The position numbers were made by a program, and so were the translations under genes. This document shows, piece after piece, positions 1 to 8,087 of a DNA stretch of 64,000 bases; within the stretch, counting starts at the first letter, position 1; each line of letters begins with the position of its first letter. This DNA is from Micromonospora sp. H61 (GTDB taxonomy: Bacteria > Actinomycetota > Actinomycetes > Mycobacteriales > Micromonosporaceae): the NCBI RefSeq assembly GCF_018070325.1, contig NZ_JAGPXY010000013.1:50915-114914 (forward strand). The letters run 5' to 3'. The notes under the pieces are model-generated. The model had not been told where the DNA came from, did not search any database, and saw only the letters and a list, made by a program, of their open reading frames with translations.

Positions 1-335
1 TAGCCGATCCAGGCGAAGAAGCCGTACCACGGGCTGGCGGCCACCAGTGCGGCGGCGAACGTGAGCAGGCCGGCGTAGTAGACCGCCATCAGCGTGCGCC
101 GGCTCTGCCAGCCGGGGTGCAGTGTGACGAACCAGGCGACCCAGCATCCGGCCGCCACGGCGACGGCGAGGGTGGGCAGTGTCCCGAGATGATCGGGTGC
201 CGGTGCGACGAGGGCCAGCAGGGTGCCCAGGGTCAGCCCGCCGAAGGGGAACACCCGATAGAGGCTCGCTTCGCGCTCTCGCCAACTGGTCAGACGGTCG
301 TGCCCACCGTTGCAGATCATCGCATCTCCGCTCAC
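1..335 (-). CDS. Membrane protein, probably N-terminal part of a sensor histidine kinase (truncated by window edge)
   Basis: Only the first ~111 codons are present, and the gene continues beyond the left edge. The GTG start overlaps the stop of the upstream ABC permease in a GTGA tetranucleotide, so it belongs to the same operon; an in-frame ATG lies five codons later. The protein shows at least three hydrophobic segments (around LTLGTLLALV, TLAVAVAAGCWVAWF and YYAGLLTFAAALVA) with short loops. Actinobacterial ABC-2 drug-exporter operons often continue with a sensor kinase and response regulator, and such kinases begin with this kind of membrane block. The kinase identity is inferred from position and style because no catalytic domain is inside the window. 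Confidence 0.55.
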   Translation of the reverse strand, partial: MSGDAMICNGGHDRLTSWREREASLYRVFPFGGLTLGTLLALVAPAPDHLGTLPTLAVAVAAGCWVAWFVTLHPGWQSRRTLMAVYYAGLLTFAAALVAASPWYGFFAWIG

Positions 336-1066
336 TCCCAGCGGAACAGTTTCGCCGCGCCGGCGCCGGCCGCCACGGCGATCACCGCCATTATCCCCAG
401 GTGCAGCGGCTGCGGCGGGGTGCCGGTCCAGGCGTCGAGGAGCGCCTGCACCCCGGGCGGCGTGTAGTCGCCGATCCGCGCCACGAAGTCCGGAAGCAGG
501 AACCGGGGCAGGTAGACCCCGCCGAAGAACATGGTGACCAGGAACAGCGGCACGGCCAGGGCCTGTGCCGCCTTCGTCGTCCGGGCCACCGCGGCGACCA
601 GCAGACCGAGCGACAGCAGGGCGGCCGTGCCGAGGATGAACGCCAGCGTGAAGCCGAGCGGGTGCCGGGGGAGCGGCACCCCGAACGCGAGCCGGGCGAC
701 GACGATGAGCAGTAGCGCGCTGGCCAGGATCCCGGCCAGGGCCAGCACCAGTTGGGCCGCGAGCAGAGCGGCCGGGTGCGCGGGGGTGGTCGCCAGTCGG
801 CGCAGCACGCCGCGTTCCCGGTAGGTGGCCAGCACGGCGGGCAGGATGTTCACCCCGACCATGGCGAGGGTGACCACAAGCAGCGACGGGGCAAAATAGC
901 TGACGAAGGTCTGCCCGTCGAAGGTCGGATCCGGCTTGCGCAGCGAGGGGATCAGCCCCAGCACCACCAGGATCACTGTGGGCAGCCCGATCGTGGTGAG
1001 AAGCGTCGGAAGGTCCCGCAGGTAGAGCCGCGCCTCGGTTCGCAGGATGTTGCGGAAGGCGTGCAT
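332..1066 (-). CDS. ABC-2 type transporter permease
   Basis: A 244-residue integral membrane protein with six hydrophobic segments and the ABC-2 topology: a cytoplasmic start, TM1 around TIGLPTVILVVLGLIP, a large external loop, then five TMs. It is the channel subunit of a drug- or lipid-type exporter and works with the ATPase encoded just upstream. Its stop overlaps the GTG start of the next gene by 4 bp (GTGA), and it starts 12 bp after the ATPase stop. The segment PRFLLPDFVARIGDYTPPG before the last helix is typical of the DrrB/YadH-like family. The substrate cannot be read from the sequence. Confidence 0.88.
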   Translation of the reverse strand: MHAFRNILRTEARLYLRDLPTLLTTIGLPTVILVVLGLIPSLRKPDPTFDGQTFVSYFAPSLLVVTLAMVGVNILPAVLATYRERGVLRRLATTPAHPAALLAAQLVLALAGILASALLLIVVARLAFGVPLPRHPLGFTLAFILGTAALLSLGLLVAAVARTTKAAQALAVPLFLVTMFFGGVYLPRFLLPDFVARIGDYTPPGVQALLDAWTGTPPQPLHLGIMAVIAVAAGAGAAKLFRWE

Positions 1067-1078
1067 GCTGGCTCCTTC

Positions 1079-1987
1079 TCAGTTGGCGGGCCGGTGCCCG
1101 GTCAGCTCGACGAAGGCGTCGTCGAGGGTGGACTGCTCCAGCCGCAGGTCCGCGGCGACGATCTGGTGGCGGGCGAGCACCGACGTGACGGCGTGCAGCA
1201 ACTCACCGGTGCCGGTCACCACCACCTGGCTGCCGGTGCGCTGCACAGCGGAAACCTCGGGCAGGTCGGTGAGGAGTCGGTCGTCGACCGGAGCCGAGGG
1301 CCGGAACCGGATCCGCTGCTCCGGAGCCACCGTCGACACCAGGCCCGCCGGGCTGTCCAGGGCGACCACCCGGCCCCGGTCGATCACCGCGACCCGGTCG
1401 CAGAGCCGCTCTGCCTCCTCCATGAAGTGGGTGACCAGCACGATCGTCACCCCGCTGTCACGGACCTGTTCGATGAGGCCCCAGGTGTCCCGGCGGGCCT
1501 GCGGGTCCAGCCCGGTGGTCAGCTCGTCGAGGATGGCGATCTCCGGGTTGCCCACCAGGGCCAGCGCGATGGACAGCCGCTGCTTCTGACCGCCGGAGAG
1601 CTTCTTGTACGCGGTGTTCCGCTTCTCGCCGAGGCCCAGCTTGTCGATCAGCTCGGCCGGATCGGCCGGGTTGCGGTAGAACGAGGCGTACAGCTCCAGT
1701 GCCTCTGCCACCCGCAACCGGTCCGGCAGTTGACTCTCCTGGAGCTGCACCCCGACCCGCTGGCGTAGCTGGGCCGCGTCCCTGCGGGGGTCGAGCCCGA
1801 GGACCGACACCCCGCCCCCGTCGGGGACACGCAGCCCCGCGACACACTCCACCGTGGTGGTCTTGCCGGCGCCGTTCGGACCGAGGACCCCGAAGATCTC
1901 CCCGGCCTCCACGGAGAGCGACACGTCGTCCACCGCCACCAGGTCGCCGTACCGCTTCTTCAGGTGGGTCACCTCGATGACCGGCAT
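1079..1987 (-). CDS. ABC transporter ATP-binding protein (DrrA/CcmA-like)
   Basis: A 302-residue ATPase. Visible are Walker A (GPNGAGKTTT), the Q-loop (VQLQESQL), the ABC signature (LSGGQKQRL) and Walker B (IAILDELTTGLDP, with Leu where most ABC proteins have Pro). A C-terminal domain of about 80 residues follows, as in DrrA-like drug exporters. The chosen ATG begins MPVIEVTHLKKRYG and is preceded by an AAGGCGG Shine-Dalgarno; a longer in-frame reading (to 2095) adds 36 residues unlike the family. First gene of the exporter operon that continues with the permease and the putative kinase. Confidence 0.92.
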   Translation of the reverse strand: MPVIEVTHLKKRYGDLVAVDDVSLSVEAGEIFGVLGPNGAGKTTTVECVAGLRVPDGGGVSVLGLDPRRDAAQLRQRVGVQLQESQLPDRLRVAEALELYASFYRNPADPAELIDKLGLGEKRNTAYKKLSGGQKQRLSIALALVGNPEIAILDELTTGLDPQARRDTWGLIEQVRDSGVTIVLVTHFMEEAERLCDRVAVIDRGRVVALDSPAGLVSTVAPEQRIRFRPSAPVDDRLLTDLPEVSAVQRTGSQVVVTGTGELLHAVTSVLARHQIVAADLRLEQSTLDDAFVELTGHRPAN

Positions 1988-2104
1988 CGTGCCGCCTTCC
2001 GCCGCCGCTGACTTCGTACCCCTCAATGGTTGTCGGGGTGGCCCGCCGGCGAATCGACCGGTCAGCGACGAACCCCGGTGTGCCCGGTGGATCACTGCCG
2101 TCCG

Positions 2105-2116
2105 TCAACCGGTTGA
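2105..2116. promoter_or_regulatory. 12-bp perfect palindrome between divergent genes
   Basis: TCAACCGGTTGA is a perfect palindrome in the 200-bp region between the leftward ABC operon and the rightward EI24 gene. It could be an operator for a dimeric repressor of either unit. The binding protein is unknown, and a palindrome this short can arise by chance. Confidence 0.3.
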
Positions 2117-2173
2117 TGTGTACGTGGTGAGTCGCTGCTAGCGCTCCGTCCGGCGGATCCGATCACGGCTGGT

Positions 2174-2179
2174 TAGGCT
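2174..2179 (+). promoter_or_regulatory. -10 box for leaderless EI24 gene
   Basis: TAGGCT lies 8 nt before the GTG at 2188, with no Shine-Dalgarno between. This fits a leaderless transcript. Confidence 0.45.
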
Positions 2180-2187
2180 GCTCGATC

Positions 2188-2979
2188 GTGGATGCCAGCA
2201 GAATCGCCAGCCCGGTGACCGGGGTCGTCGGACGCTTCCTCGCCGGGGCGGGGCTGCTCCTGCGCGGGTTGGGCCTCTACGTCCGCAGCCCGGGGCTGAT
2301 GCTGCTCGGCATCGTGCCGGCGCTGATCTCCGGCGTGCTCTTCCTGGCCGCGCTCGCCACGCTCGTGTATTTCGTGGACGATCTCGCCGCGCTGGTCACC
2401 CCGTTCGCCGACGACTGGTCGAGCACCGGCCGCAGCCTGGTCCGGGTGATCGCCGGGTTGGCCTTCCTGGGGCTCGGCGGCCTGCTCGGCGTGCTCACCT
2501 TCACCGCTGTCACCCTGGTCATCGGCGACCCGTTCTACGAGAAGATCTCCGAGCACGTCGAGCAGCGGTACGGCGGCACGCCGGGCGCTGTGGACGTGCC
2601 CTTCTGGTCGTCGCTGCGCCGCAGCCTCGCCGACTCGGTACGCCTGGTGGCGCTCACGGCGCTGGTCGGCATCCCGCTCTTCGTCGCCGGCTTCATTCCG
2701 GTGGTCGGCCAGACGGTCGTCCCGGTCATCGGGGCGGCCGTCGGCGGGTGGTTCCTCGCCGTGGAGTTGGTGGGCGCACCGTTCTACCGACGGGGGATGC
2801 GGCTGCCGCAGCGCCGGACGATCCTGAAGGCCGACCGACCCACGGCGCTCGGCTTCGGAGTGGCCGTCTTCCTCTGCTTCCTGATTCCGCTCGGCGCCGT
2901 GCTGATCATGCCGGCCGCAGTCGCCGGTGCCACGTTGCTGGCCCGTCGCTCGATGGGCCAACCGATCGAGGAGAGCTGA
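2188..2979 (+). CDS. EI24 domain membrane protein (CysZ-like fold)
   Basis: A 263-residue protein with four to five long hydrophobic segments (LMLLGIVPALISGVLFLAAL, LAFLGLGGLLGVLTFTAVTLV, LALTALVGIPLFVAGFIPVV, FGVAVFLCFLIPLGAVLIM). The motif DPFYEKISEHVE, between TM2 and TM3, and the terminal segment pattern match the EI24/CysZ family of actinobacterial membrane proteins. CysZ imports sulfate in E. coli; the role of actinobacterial members is not established. The GTG start is supported by a -10 box 8 nt upstream. Only 1 bp separates it from the macrodomain gene, so the two are very likely co-transcribed. Confidence 0.8.
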   Translation: MDASRIASPVTGVVGRFLAGAGLLLRGLGLYVRSPGLMLLGIVPALISGVLFLAALATLVYFVDDLAALVTPFADDWSSTGRSLVRVIAGLAFLGLGGLLGVLTFTAVTLVIGDPFYEKISEHVEQRYGGTPGAVDVPFWSSLRRSLADSVRLVALTALVGIPLFVAGFIPVVGQTVVPVIGAAVGGWFLAVELVGAPFYRRGMRLPQRRTILKADRPTALGFGVAVFLCFLIPLGAVLIMPAAVAGATLLARRSMGQPIEES

Positions 2980-2980
2980 C

Positions 2981-3505
2981 ATGGAGATCAGCCTGGTCGA
3001 GGGAGACATCACCGCCCAGCGGGTGGACGCCATGGTGAACGCCGCGAATTCGTCGCTGCTCGGTGGCGGTGGGGTCGACGGTGCCATCCACCGGCGCGGC
3101 GGGCCGGCGATCCTGGCCGAGTGCCGGGCGCTGCGGGCGTCCCGCTACGGCAGGGGCCTGCCCACCGGCCAGGCGGTGGCGACCACGGCCGGGGAACTGC
3201 CGGCCCGCTGGGTGATCCACACCGTGGGGCCGGTCTGGTCGGCCACCGAGGACCGGTCGGCGCTGCTGCGCGACTGCTACGCCAACAGCCTCCGGGTGGC
3301 CGACGAGGTGGGCGCGACCACTGTGGCGTTCCCGCTGATCTCGGCCGGCATCTACGGCTGGCCGGTCGACGACGCGGTTGGTCAGGCGCTGGCGGTGCTG
3401 CGCGCGGCCACCCCGGCCACCGTCACCGAGGCCCGCCTGGTGCTCTTCGGCCCCGACACCCACGCTGTCGCCCGCCGGGTGTTCGAGGAGCGGCCCTCGC
3501 CTTGA
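2981..3505 (+). CDS. Macrodomain protein, probable O-acetyl-ADP-ribose deacetylase
   Basis: A 174-residue single-domain protein of MacroD/YmdB type. Diagnostic motifs are VNAANSSLLGGGGVDGAIH (ADP-ribose pocket with the catalytic Asn and Asp), the central VIHTVGPVW strand and FPLISAGIYGWP (diphosphate-binding loop). The family hydrolyses O-acetyl-ADP-ribose or removes mono-ADP-ribose from protein or nucleic acid. The ATG at 2981 is preferred over an upstream in-frame ATG (2927) because it lies directly after the EI24 stop and opens with the standard beta strand MEISLVEGDI. Nothing nearby hints at an ADP-ribosyltransferase partner. Confidence 0.92.
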   Translation: MEISLVEGDITAQRVDAMVNAANSSLLGGGGVDGAIHRRGGPAILAECRALRASRYGRGLPTGQAVATTAGELPARWVIHTVGPVWSATEDRSALLRDCYANSLRVADEVGATTVAFPLISAGIYGWPVDDAVGQALAVLRAATPATVTEARLVLFGPDTHAVARRVFEERPSP

Positions 3506-3565
3506 ACACCGACCTTGTCCTTGATCACTTGATGCTGAGCAGTTCAGCCCCGGCGCCGCCCCATT

Positions 3566-3634
3566 GATCATGGAGTTGTGGTGAGTGACAAAGTGCCTTT
3601 GTTGCAACAAAACGGGCACCACAACTCCATGATC
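3566..3634. repeat. 69-bp palindromic element (18-bp perfect inverted repeat)
   Basis: Left arm 3566-3583 (GATCATGGAGTTGTGGTG) and right arm 3617-3634 are exact reverse complements separated by 33 bp. The spacer holds a second perfect palindrome, TTGTTGCAACAA. It lies between the convergent macrodomain and GNAT genes. It has no T-tract, so it looks more like a REP/MITE-type element than a classical terminator, though it may also stop transcription. Confidence 0.75.
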
Positions 3635-3660
3635 GACGAGGTCTGGCTCGTCCTTTCCGC

Positions 3661-3727
3661 GATCTTGCACTTTCTGTCGCGGCGTAGGGGGCATTCCGCG
3701 CATTCCGACGACAGAAACTGCAAGATC
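3661..3727. repeat. 67-bp palindromic element, GATCTTGCA family copy 1
   Basis: Arms 3661-3679 (GATCTTGCACTTTCTGTCG) and 3709-3727 pair over 19 bp with one mismatch, around a 29-bp spacer. The same GATCTTGCA...TGCAAGATC arms recur at 12668-12735 with an unrelated spacer, so this is a dispersed family. Confidence 0.75.
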
Positions 3728-3770
3728 GGCGCGGGCGGGGCAGATCGCTAACGCATTCCCGGACTGCAGG

Positions 3771-4667
3771 TCACTTCAGGTCGGCCAGGCAGGTCCACTG
3801 GGATGCCACCGGTCGGTAGCCCAGTCGGGTGTTGATCGCGAGCATCGGCCCGTTCTCCTCGTCGTTCGAGGTGTACGCGACGCGCACGCCGTCCCCAGCG
3901 GCCCGGTGCAGCGCTGCGGTCTTGGTGAGCCGGGCGAGGCCCCGCCCCCGGTAGGCCGGGATGGTGCCGGTGAAGTCCGACCACATCCGGTCCCCGTCCC
4001 GCTTCACCAGGCTGAAGGCGGCGACCTCACCATCGAGTTGGGCGGCGGTGCTGGCCGACTTGTCCAGGCCGAGGTTGTCCCAGACGTCGTACTGCCAGCT
4101 CTCGTAGCTGATCGAGTCGACCGGCACGTCGCCCGGCTCGTCGGCGGCCGAGGCCACGTCCGCCGCGTACAGCAGGTGCGGGTCCAAGTCGGAGATCGGC
4201 AGCAGCCGTACGCCCGGGGGCAGCTCGGGTAGCGCGGGCGCCGAGTCGAGGTCGAGCGCCGAGTAGCGCACCTCGCGGCTGGGCTCGTAGCCGTGTCGGC
4301 GGGCGAACGGCAGCCCGTCCGTTTGGGCCATGGCACGTACCCGGCGGATTCCCAGTTGGCGGAGGTGGTCGGTGACAGCGGTCAGCAGCGCCGTGCCGAC
4401 GCCGCGCCTCCGGTGTTCCGGGTGCACGTGCAGCATCGAGACCTCCCCGAAGTTCGGCGTTGAGGTCCAGCCCGAGCGTTGCGCCGACACCCAGCCGACC
4501 ACCTGGTGGTCGACCTCGGCCACGAAGGCGGTCCAGCCCTCCTCGGGTGGGGGCTCGGCGATCATCTTTCGGGTCGACTCGACCCCGCGCACCAGGTACG
4601 GGTAGACGATCGTCCGCAGCGCCACCACGCCCGGAGCGTCGTCCGGCTGTGCCTCACGAATGCGCAT
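3771..4667 (-). CDS. GNAT-family N-acetyltransferase, two-domain
   Basis: A 298-residue protein. The N-terminal half is a clear GNAT domain with the acetyl-CoA-binding loop HRRRGVGTALLTAV and the preceding strand SMLHVHPEHR. The C-terminal half has a second, more degenerate GNAT fold around IPAYRGRGLARLTK and ends with the NTRLGYRP motif of the last alpha/beta unit. Tandem GNAT proteins of this size occur widely in actinobacteria, mostly with unknown acceptors. Start ATG 4667 (MRIREAQPDD) opens on the canonical first GNAT strand; the 45-residue longer frame has no family character. It sits 1 bp after a short RidA-like remnant. Confidence 0.85.
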   Translation of the reverse strand: MRIREAQPDDAPGVVALRTIVYPYLVRGVESTRKMIAEPPPEEGWTAFVAEVDHQVVGWVSAQRSGWTSTPNFGEVSMLHVHPEHRRRGVGTALLTAVTDHLRQLGIRRVRAMAQTDGLPFARRHGYEPSREVRYSALDLDSAPALPELPPGVRLLPISDLDPHLLYAADVASAADEPGDVPVDSISYESWQYDVWDNLGLDKSASTAAQLDGEVAAFSLVKRDGDRMWSDFTGTIPAYRGRGLARLTKTAALHRAAGDGVRVAYTSNDEENGPMLAINTRLGYRPVASQWTCLADLK

Positions 4668-4668
4668 G

Positions 4669-4761
4669 TCAGGCCCCCATCCATACGGCCGCGACGGCCT
4701 CGATCTCGACGCGCTGGTGGTAACAGCGGAGCACGTGCAGCAGCGCGACAGGATTCGGCAT
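4669..4761 (-). pseudogene. Possible remnant of a RidA-family C-terminus
   Basis: A 30-codon reading frame ends one base before the GNAT start (TGA-C-ATG). Its end, RVEIEAVAAVW, resembles the LVEIEAVA terminus of RidA/YjgF proteins, and an upstream in-frame segment, VASLADMPNP, could be the penultimate loop. The rest of the ~125-residue family is missing. It may be a decayed gene or a chance resemblance. Confidence 0.25.
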
Positions 4762-4818
4762 GTCGGCGAGGCTAGCGACGATCGTCCGCCCGAGCGACGC
4801 ATTAACCGCCCGGTACGG

Positions 4819-5826
4819 TCAGGCGGAGGCGCGGCGGATCAGTTCGGTGGGGAGCATGATCGCCTGCTCGATGCTCTCCCCGGCGGCCAGCCGGAGCAGT
4901 TGGCGGGTCATCCGGCGGCCGAGTTCCACGATCGGCTGCCGGACGGTGGTCAGCGGCGGCTCGGTGTAGGCGGCGGTCTCGATGTCGTCGAAGCCGACCA
5001 CCGCCACGTCGTCGGGCACCCGTCGACCCGCCTCGCGCAGCGTCCGCAGGGCGGCGTGCGCCATCAGGTCGGAGGCGGCGAAGACGCCGTCGAGGTCGGG
5101 ATGCTCGGCGAGCAGGCGGCGCATCGCCGCCGACCCGGATTCCCGGGTGAAGTCGCCGATTGCGATCAGCTCGGGCAGCCCCGCGTCGGCGACCGTGCTG
5201 CGGTAGCCGCTGAGCCGCTCGATCCCGGCGACCATGTCCTGTGGCCCGGCGATGGTCGCGATCCGTCGACGACCGCTGTCGATCATGTGCCGGACGGCTG
5301 CGGTCACCCCGGCCACGTGGTCGACGTCGACGTACGGGACGGGCACGTCGCCGAGCGGCCGACCGCTGACCACCACCGGGATGCCGAGTCGGGCCAGCGT
5401 GCCGGGCAGCGGGTCGGCACCGTGCAGCGACGCGAAGAGCACGCCGTCGACGTGCCGGCCGGTGGTGTACCGCTCGACCCGGTGGTGCCCGGCCGGCGAG
5501 CCGGCGAGCATCAGCACCAGTTGCTTGTCGGCCGCCTCCAACTCCTGGCTGACGCCCCGGATGATGCCGGGGAAGACCTGGTCGTCGGAGAAGACCCGGG
5601 TGGCCGCCTCCGGCATGACCAGGGCGATCGAGTCGGTGCGCTGGGTGACCAGGCTGCGGGCCGCCAGGTTGGGCACGTACCCCAGCTCGGCGACCGCCCG
5701 GGTGACCGCCTCGCGGATCGGCTCGGCGACGGTGGTGGAGCCGTTGACCACCCGCGAAACGGTGGCGCGGGAGACCCCGGCCCGCGCTGCCACCGCTTCG
5801 AGCGTCGGCCGCTGCGCCGTCGTCAT
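4819..5826 (-). CDS. LacI-family transcriptional repressor (CebR-like)
   Basis: A 335-residue regulator. The HTH is at residues 8-28 (TLEAVAARAGVSRATVSRVV), followed by the hinge helix region and a periplasmic-binding-protein-like sugar domain with the dimer motifs VVGFDDIETAAYTEPPLTTV and LIRRASA at the end. It is the last gene of the beta-glucoside operon, 18 bp after the GH1 gene, and is preceded by a GGGGGAAAG ribosome site. Family knowledge: CebR of Streptomyces represses cebEFG-bglC and is released by cello-oligosaccharides. The two GAGAGCGCTCTC palindromes at 10504 and 10550 are the likely target, so the repressor gene would be autoregulated. Confidence 0.93.
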   Translation of the reverse strand: MTTAQRPTLEAVAARAGVSRATVSRVVNGSTTVAEPIREAVTRAVAELGYVPNLAARSLVTQRTDSIALVMPEAATRVFSDDQVFPGIIRGVSQELEAADKQLVLMLAGSPAGHHRVERYTTGRHVDGVLFASLHGADPLPGTLARLGIPVVVSGRPLGDVPVPYVDVDHVAGVTAAVRHMIDSGRRRIATIAGPQDMVAGIERLSGYRSTVADAGLPELIAIGDFTRESGSAAMRRLLAEHPDLDGVFAASDLMAHAALRTLREAGRRVPDDVAVVGFDDIETAAYTEPPLTTVRQPIVELGRRMTRQLLRLAAGESIEQAIMLPTELIRRASA

Positions 5827-5844
5827 CGCGCTTTCCCCCGCTCG

Positions 5845-7257
5845 TCACAGCCCGTTCCGGGAGATCACCTCCTGGTACCACCGGGCGCTGGCCTTCGGTG
5901 TGCGCCGCTGGGTCAGGTAGTCGACGTGCACGATCCCGAACCGCTTGCGGTAACCCTCCGCCCACTCGAAGTTGTCCAGGAATGACCATACGAGATAACC
6001 GCGCAGGTCCACGCCCCGGGAGATCGCCTCGTGCGCCGCACGGAGGTGCCCGTCGAGGTAGGCGATGCGATCGGCGTCGATCACCTGCGTCGGGCCGTCG
6101 GGCGAGTCGGCGCCGGGCTTGTCGGGGAACGCCGCGCCGTTCTCGGTGATCAGCAGCGGCACACCGGGGTAGTCGGCGGCGATCCGCTCCAGCAGCCGGG
6201 TGAGCCCGGCCGGTTCGATCATCCAACCCATGTCGGTGAGCGGCCCGGCCGGCGGCAGGAAGTGCACAGCGCCCTCGGTGCCCGGATACGCGCCGTTGCC
6301 GGCGCCGTCGGGCCGACCGGCCACGTAACTCGGGGCGTAGTAGTTGATGCCGAGCAGGTCGATCGGGGCGGCGATCACCTTCTCGTCGCCGTCGCGGATG
6401 AACGTCGGCTCGACGAGCCGGGCCACGTGCTCGCGGACGTCGTCCGGGTAGCCGCCGGCCAGCAGCGGGTCGAGGAAGATCCGGTTGTGCAGGCCGTCGA
6501 CCAGGCGGACCGCGGCGGCGTCGGCAGCGCTCTGCGGGTCGGCCGGGCGTACGTCGGCCGGGTTGACGGTGACGCCCACGCTGCGCGCGCCGGCCGCCCG
6601 CAACGCCCGCGCCGCCAGGCCGTGGCCCAACAGCAGGTGGTGTACGGCGGTGAAGGCCGCCGCCGGGTCCTGCTCGCCGGGAGCGTGCAGGCCGTTGGCG
6701 TAACCGAGGTAGGCCGAGCACCACGGCTCGTTGAGCGTGGTCCACACGTCGATCCGGTCGCCGAGGCGGGCGTACACCGCGGTGGCGTAGGTGGCGAAGT
6801 GTTCGGCGGTGTCCCGGTTGGTCCAGCCGCCCCGGTCGCCCAGGGCCTGCGGCAGGTCCCAGTGGTAGAGGGTGACGATCGGGTCGATTCCGCGGTCGAG
6901 CAGCGTGTCGGTGAGCCGGTCGTAGAAGTCCAGCCCACGGGGGTTGGCGGGGCCGGTGCCGTCGGGCTGGATTCGCGGCCAGGCGACCGAGAACCGGTAC
7001 GCCCGCAGGCCCAGCTCGGCCATCAGCGCCACGTCGTCGGCGTACCGGTGGTAGTGGTCGCAGGCGACGTCGCCGGTGTGGCCCTGGTACACCTTGCCCG
7101 GCGTACGGCTGAAGGTGTCCCAGATGGACGGACCGCGACCGTCGTCGCGGGCCGCACCCTCGATCTGGTACGCGGCGGTGGCTGTCCCCCAGAGGAAGTG
7201 TTCGGGAAACCGGATCTCGTTGTCGGGCCGGTTGGTTGGCTCGCTCCGCTCGTTCAC
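5845..7257 (-). CDS. GH1 family beta-glucosidase
   Basis: A 470-residue cytoplasmic enzyme with no signal peptide. Hallmarks are FLWGTATAAYQIEGA near the start, the acid/base motif TLNEPWCSAYLGY, the catalytic nucleophile motif LLITENGAAF and the C-terminal WSFLDNFEWAEGY aglycone segment. It would cleave imported cellobiose or other beta-glucosides to glucose, like BglC in Streptomyces. The GTG start overlaps the permease stop (GTGA). The first codons (VNERSEPTN) are encoded by one copy of the dispersed GAGCGGAGCGAGCC repeat, so the true N-terminus may have been remodelled by the repeat; the conserved part begins around residue 15. Confidence 0.95.
   Translation of the reverse strand: MNERSEPTNRPDNEIRFPEHFLWGTATAAYQIEGAARDDGRGPSIWDTFSRTPGKVYQGHTGDVACDHYHRYADDVALMAELGLRAYRFSVAWPRIQPDGTGPANPRGLDFYDRLTDTLLDRGIDPIVTLYHWDLPQALGDRGGWTNRDTAEHFATYATAVYARLGDRIDVWTTLNEPWCSAYLGYANGLHAPGEQDPAAAFTAVHHLLLGHGLAARALRAAGARSVGVTVNPADVRPADPQSAADAAAVRLVDGLHNRIFLDPLLAGGYPDDVREHVARLVEPTFIRDGDEKVIAAPIDLLGINYYAPSYVAGRPDGAGNGAYPGTEGAVHFLPPAGPLTDMGWMIEPAGLTRLLERIAADYPGVPLLITENGAAFPDKPGADSPDGPTQVIDADRIAYLDGHLRAAHEAISRGVDLRGYLVWSFLDNFEWAEGYRKRFGIVHVDYLTQRRTPKASARWYQEVISRNGL
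7238..7256 (-). repeat. Stop-codon-linked GAGCGAGCC repeat, short copy
   Basis: Read leftward, TGAACGAGCGGAGCGAGCC begins exactly at the stop codon of the MalG-type permease and forms the first codons of the GH1 gene. It matches the start of longer copies at 37962 and 46156. Confidence 0.5.
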
Positions 7258-8087
7258 GCCTTGACCGCACCTTCCATGATTCCGCCGATGATCTGTCGGC
7301 CGAACAACACGAAGACCAGTAGCAGGGGCAGCGTCGCGATGGCCGTTCCGGTGAACACCTGCGACATGTCCTGGTAATACCCGTCCGACAGTGCTCGTAG
7401 GGACAGTTGCACTGTCGGATTCGCCGGATCGTTCAATACAGCGTACGGCCAGAGGAAGTCGTTCCAGGTGGTCATGAAGGTGAGTAGACCGAGGACGGCG
7501 GCGGCGGGACGCAGGGCGGGCAGCACGACGTGCCACCAGATCCGGGCGGTGCCACAGCCGTCCATCCGGGCGGCCTCGATCAGTTCGTCGCTGATGGCCT
7601 GGCCGGCGTACTGCCGCATCATGAACACCCCGAACCCGGTGACCAGCACCGGGACGATGACCGCGGGCAGCCGGTCGTTCCAGTGCAGCTTGGTCATGAG
7701 CAGGTAGAGCGGAATCACGCCGAGCTGTGTCGGCACCATCATGGTCGCGATGATGACGAGCAGCAGGGCGTTGCGGCCACGGAACCTGAGCTTGGCGAAG
7801 GCGAACCCGGCCAGGCTGGAGAAGAACACCACGGAGACGGTCACAGTGGTCGCGACGACAGCCGAGTTGATCAGGCCGGTCAGGAAGTACGCGTCGGTGT
7901 TGTCGAACAGGCGGGCGATGTTGGCGCCCAGGTTGCCGCCGGGGGTGACCGGGGGTGGCAGTTGGCCCATCGCGTCGTTGCTGCGGCTGGCGACGACGAA
8001 CATCCACCAGATCGGGAAGACCGACAGGCCGGCGGCGACGACCAGGGCGAGGTAGGTGAGCGGGCTGGCCCGCCAGAGCCGGCTCAT
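7254..8087 (-). CDS. Carbohydrate ABC transporter permease, MalG type
   Basis: A 277-residue inner-membrane protein with six TM segments. The EAA loop EAARMDGCGTARIWWHVVLP, which contacts the ATPase, is clear and precedes LLTFMTTWNDFLWPY. It equals CebG in the Streptomyces ceb operon. The ATG at 8087 overlaps the previous stop (ATGA). No ATPase gene is in the operon; CUT1 systems of this kind use a shared MsiK-type ATPase encoded elsewhere. Confidence 0.93.
   Translation of the reverse strand: MSRLWRASPLTYLALVVAAGLSVFPIWWMFVVASRSNDAMGQLPPPVTPGGNLGANIARLFDNTDAYFLTGLINSAVVATTVTVSVVFFSSLAGFAFAKLRFRGRNALLLVIIATMMVPTQLGVIPLYLLMTKLHWNDRLPAVIVPVLVTGFGVFMMRQYAGQAISDELIEAARMDGCGTARIWWHVVLPALRPAAAVLGLLTFMTTWNDFLWPYAVLNDPANPTVQLSLRALSDGYYQDMSQVFTGTAIATLPLLLVFVLFGRQIIGGIMEGAVKA

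Noticed and set aside
4802..7270. 822-codon open frame on the minus strand
   Set aside because: Shifted frame across the GH1 and LacI genes, Arg/Pro-rich out-of-frame translation.
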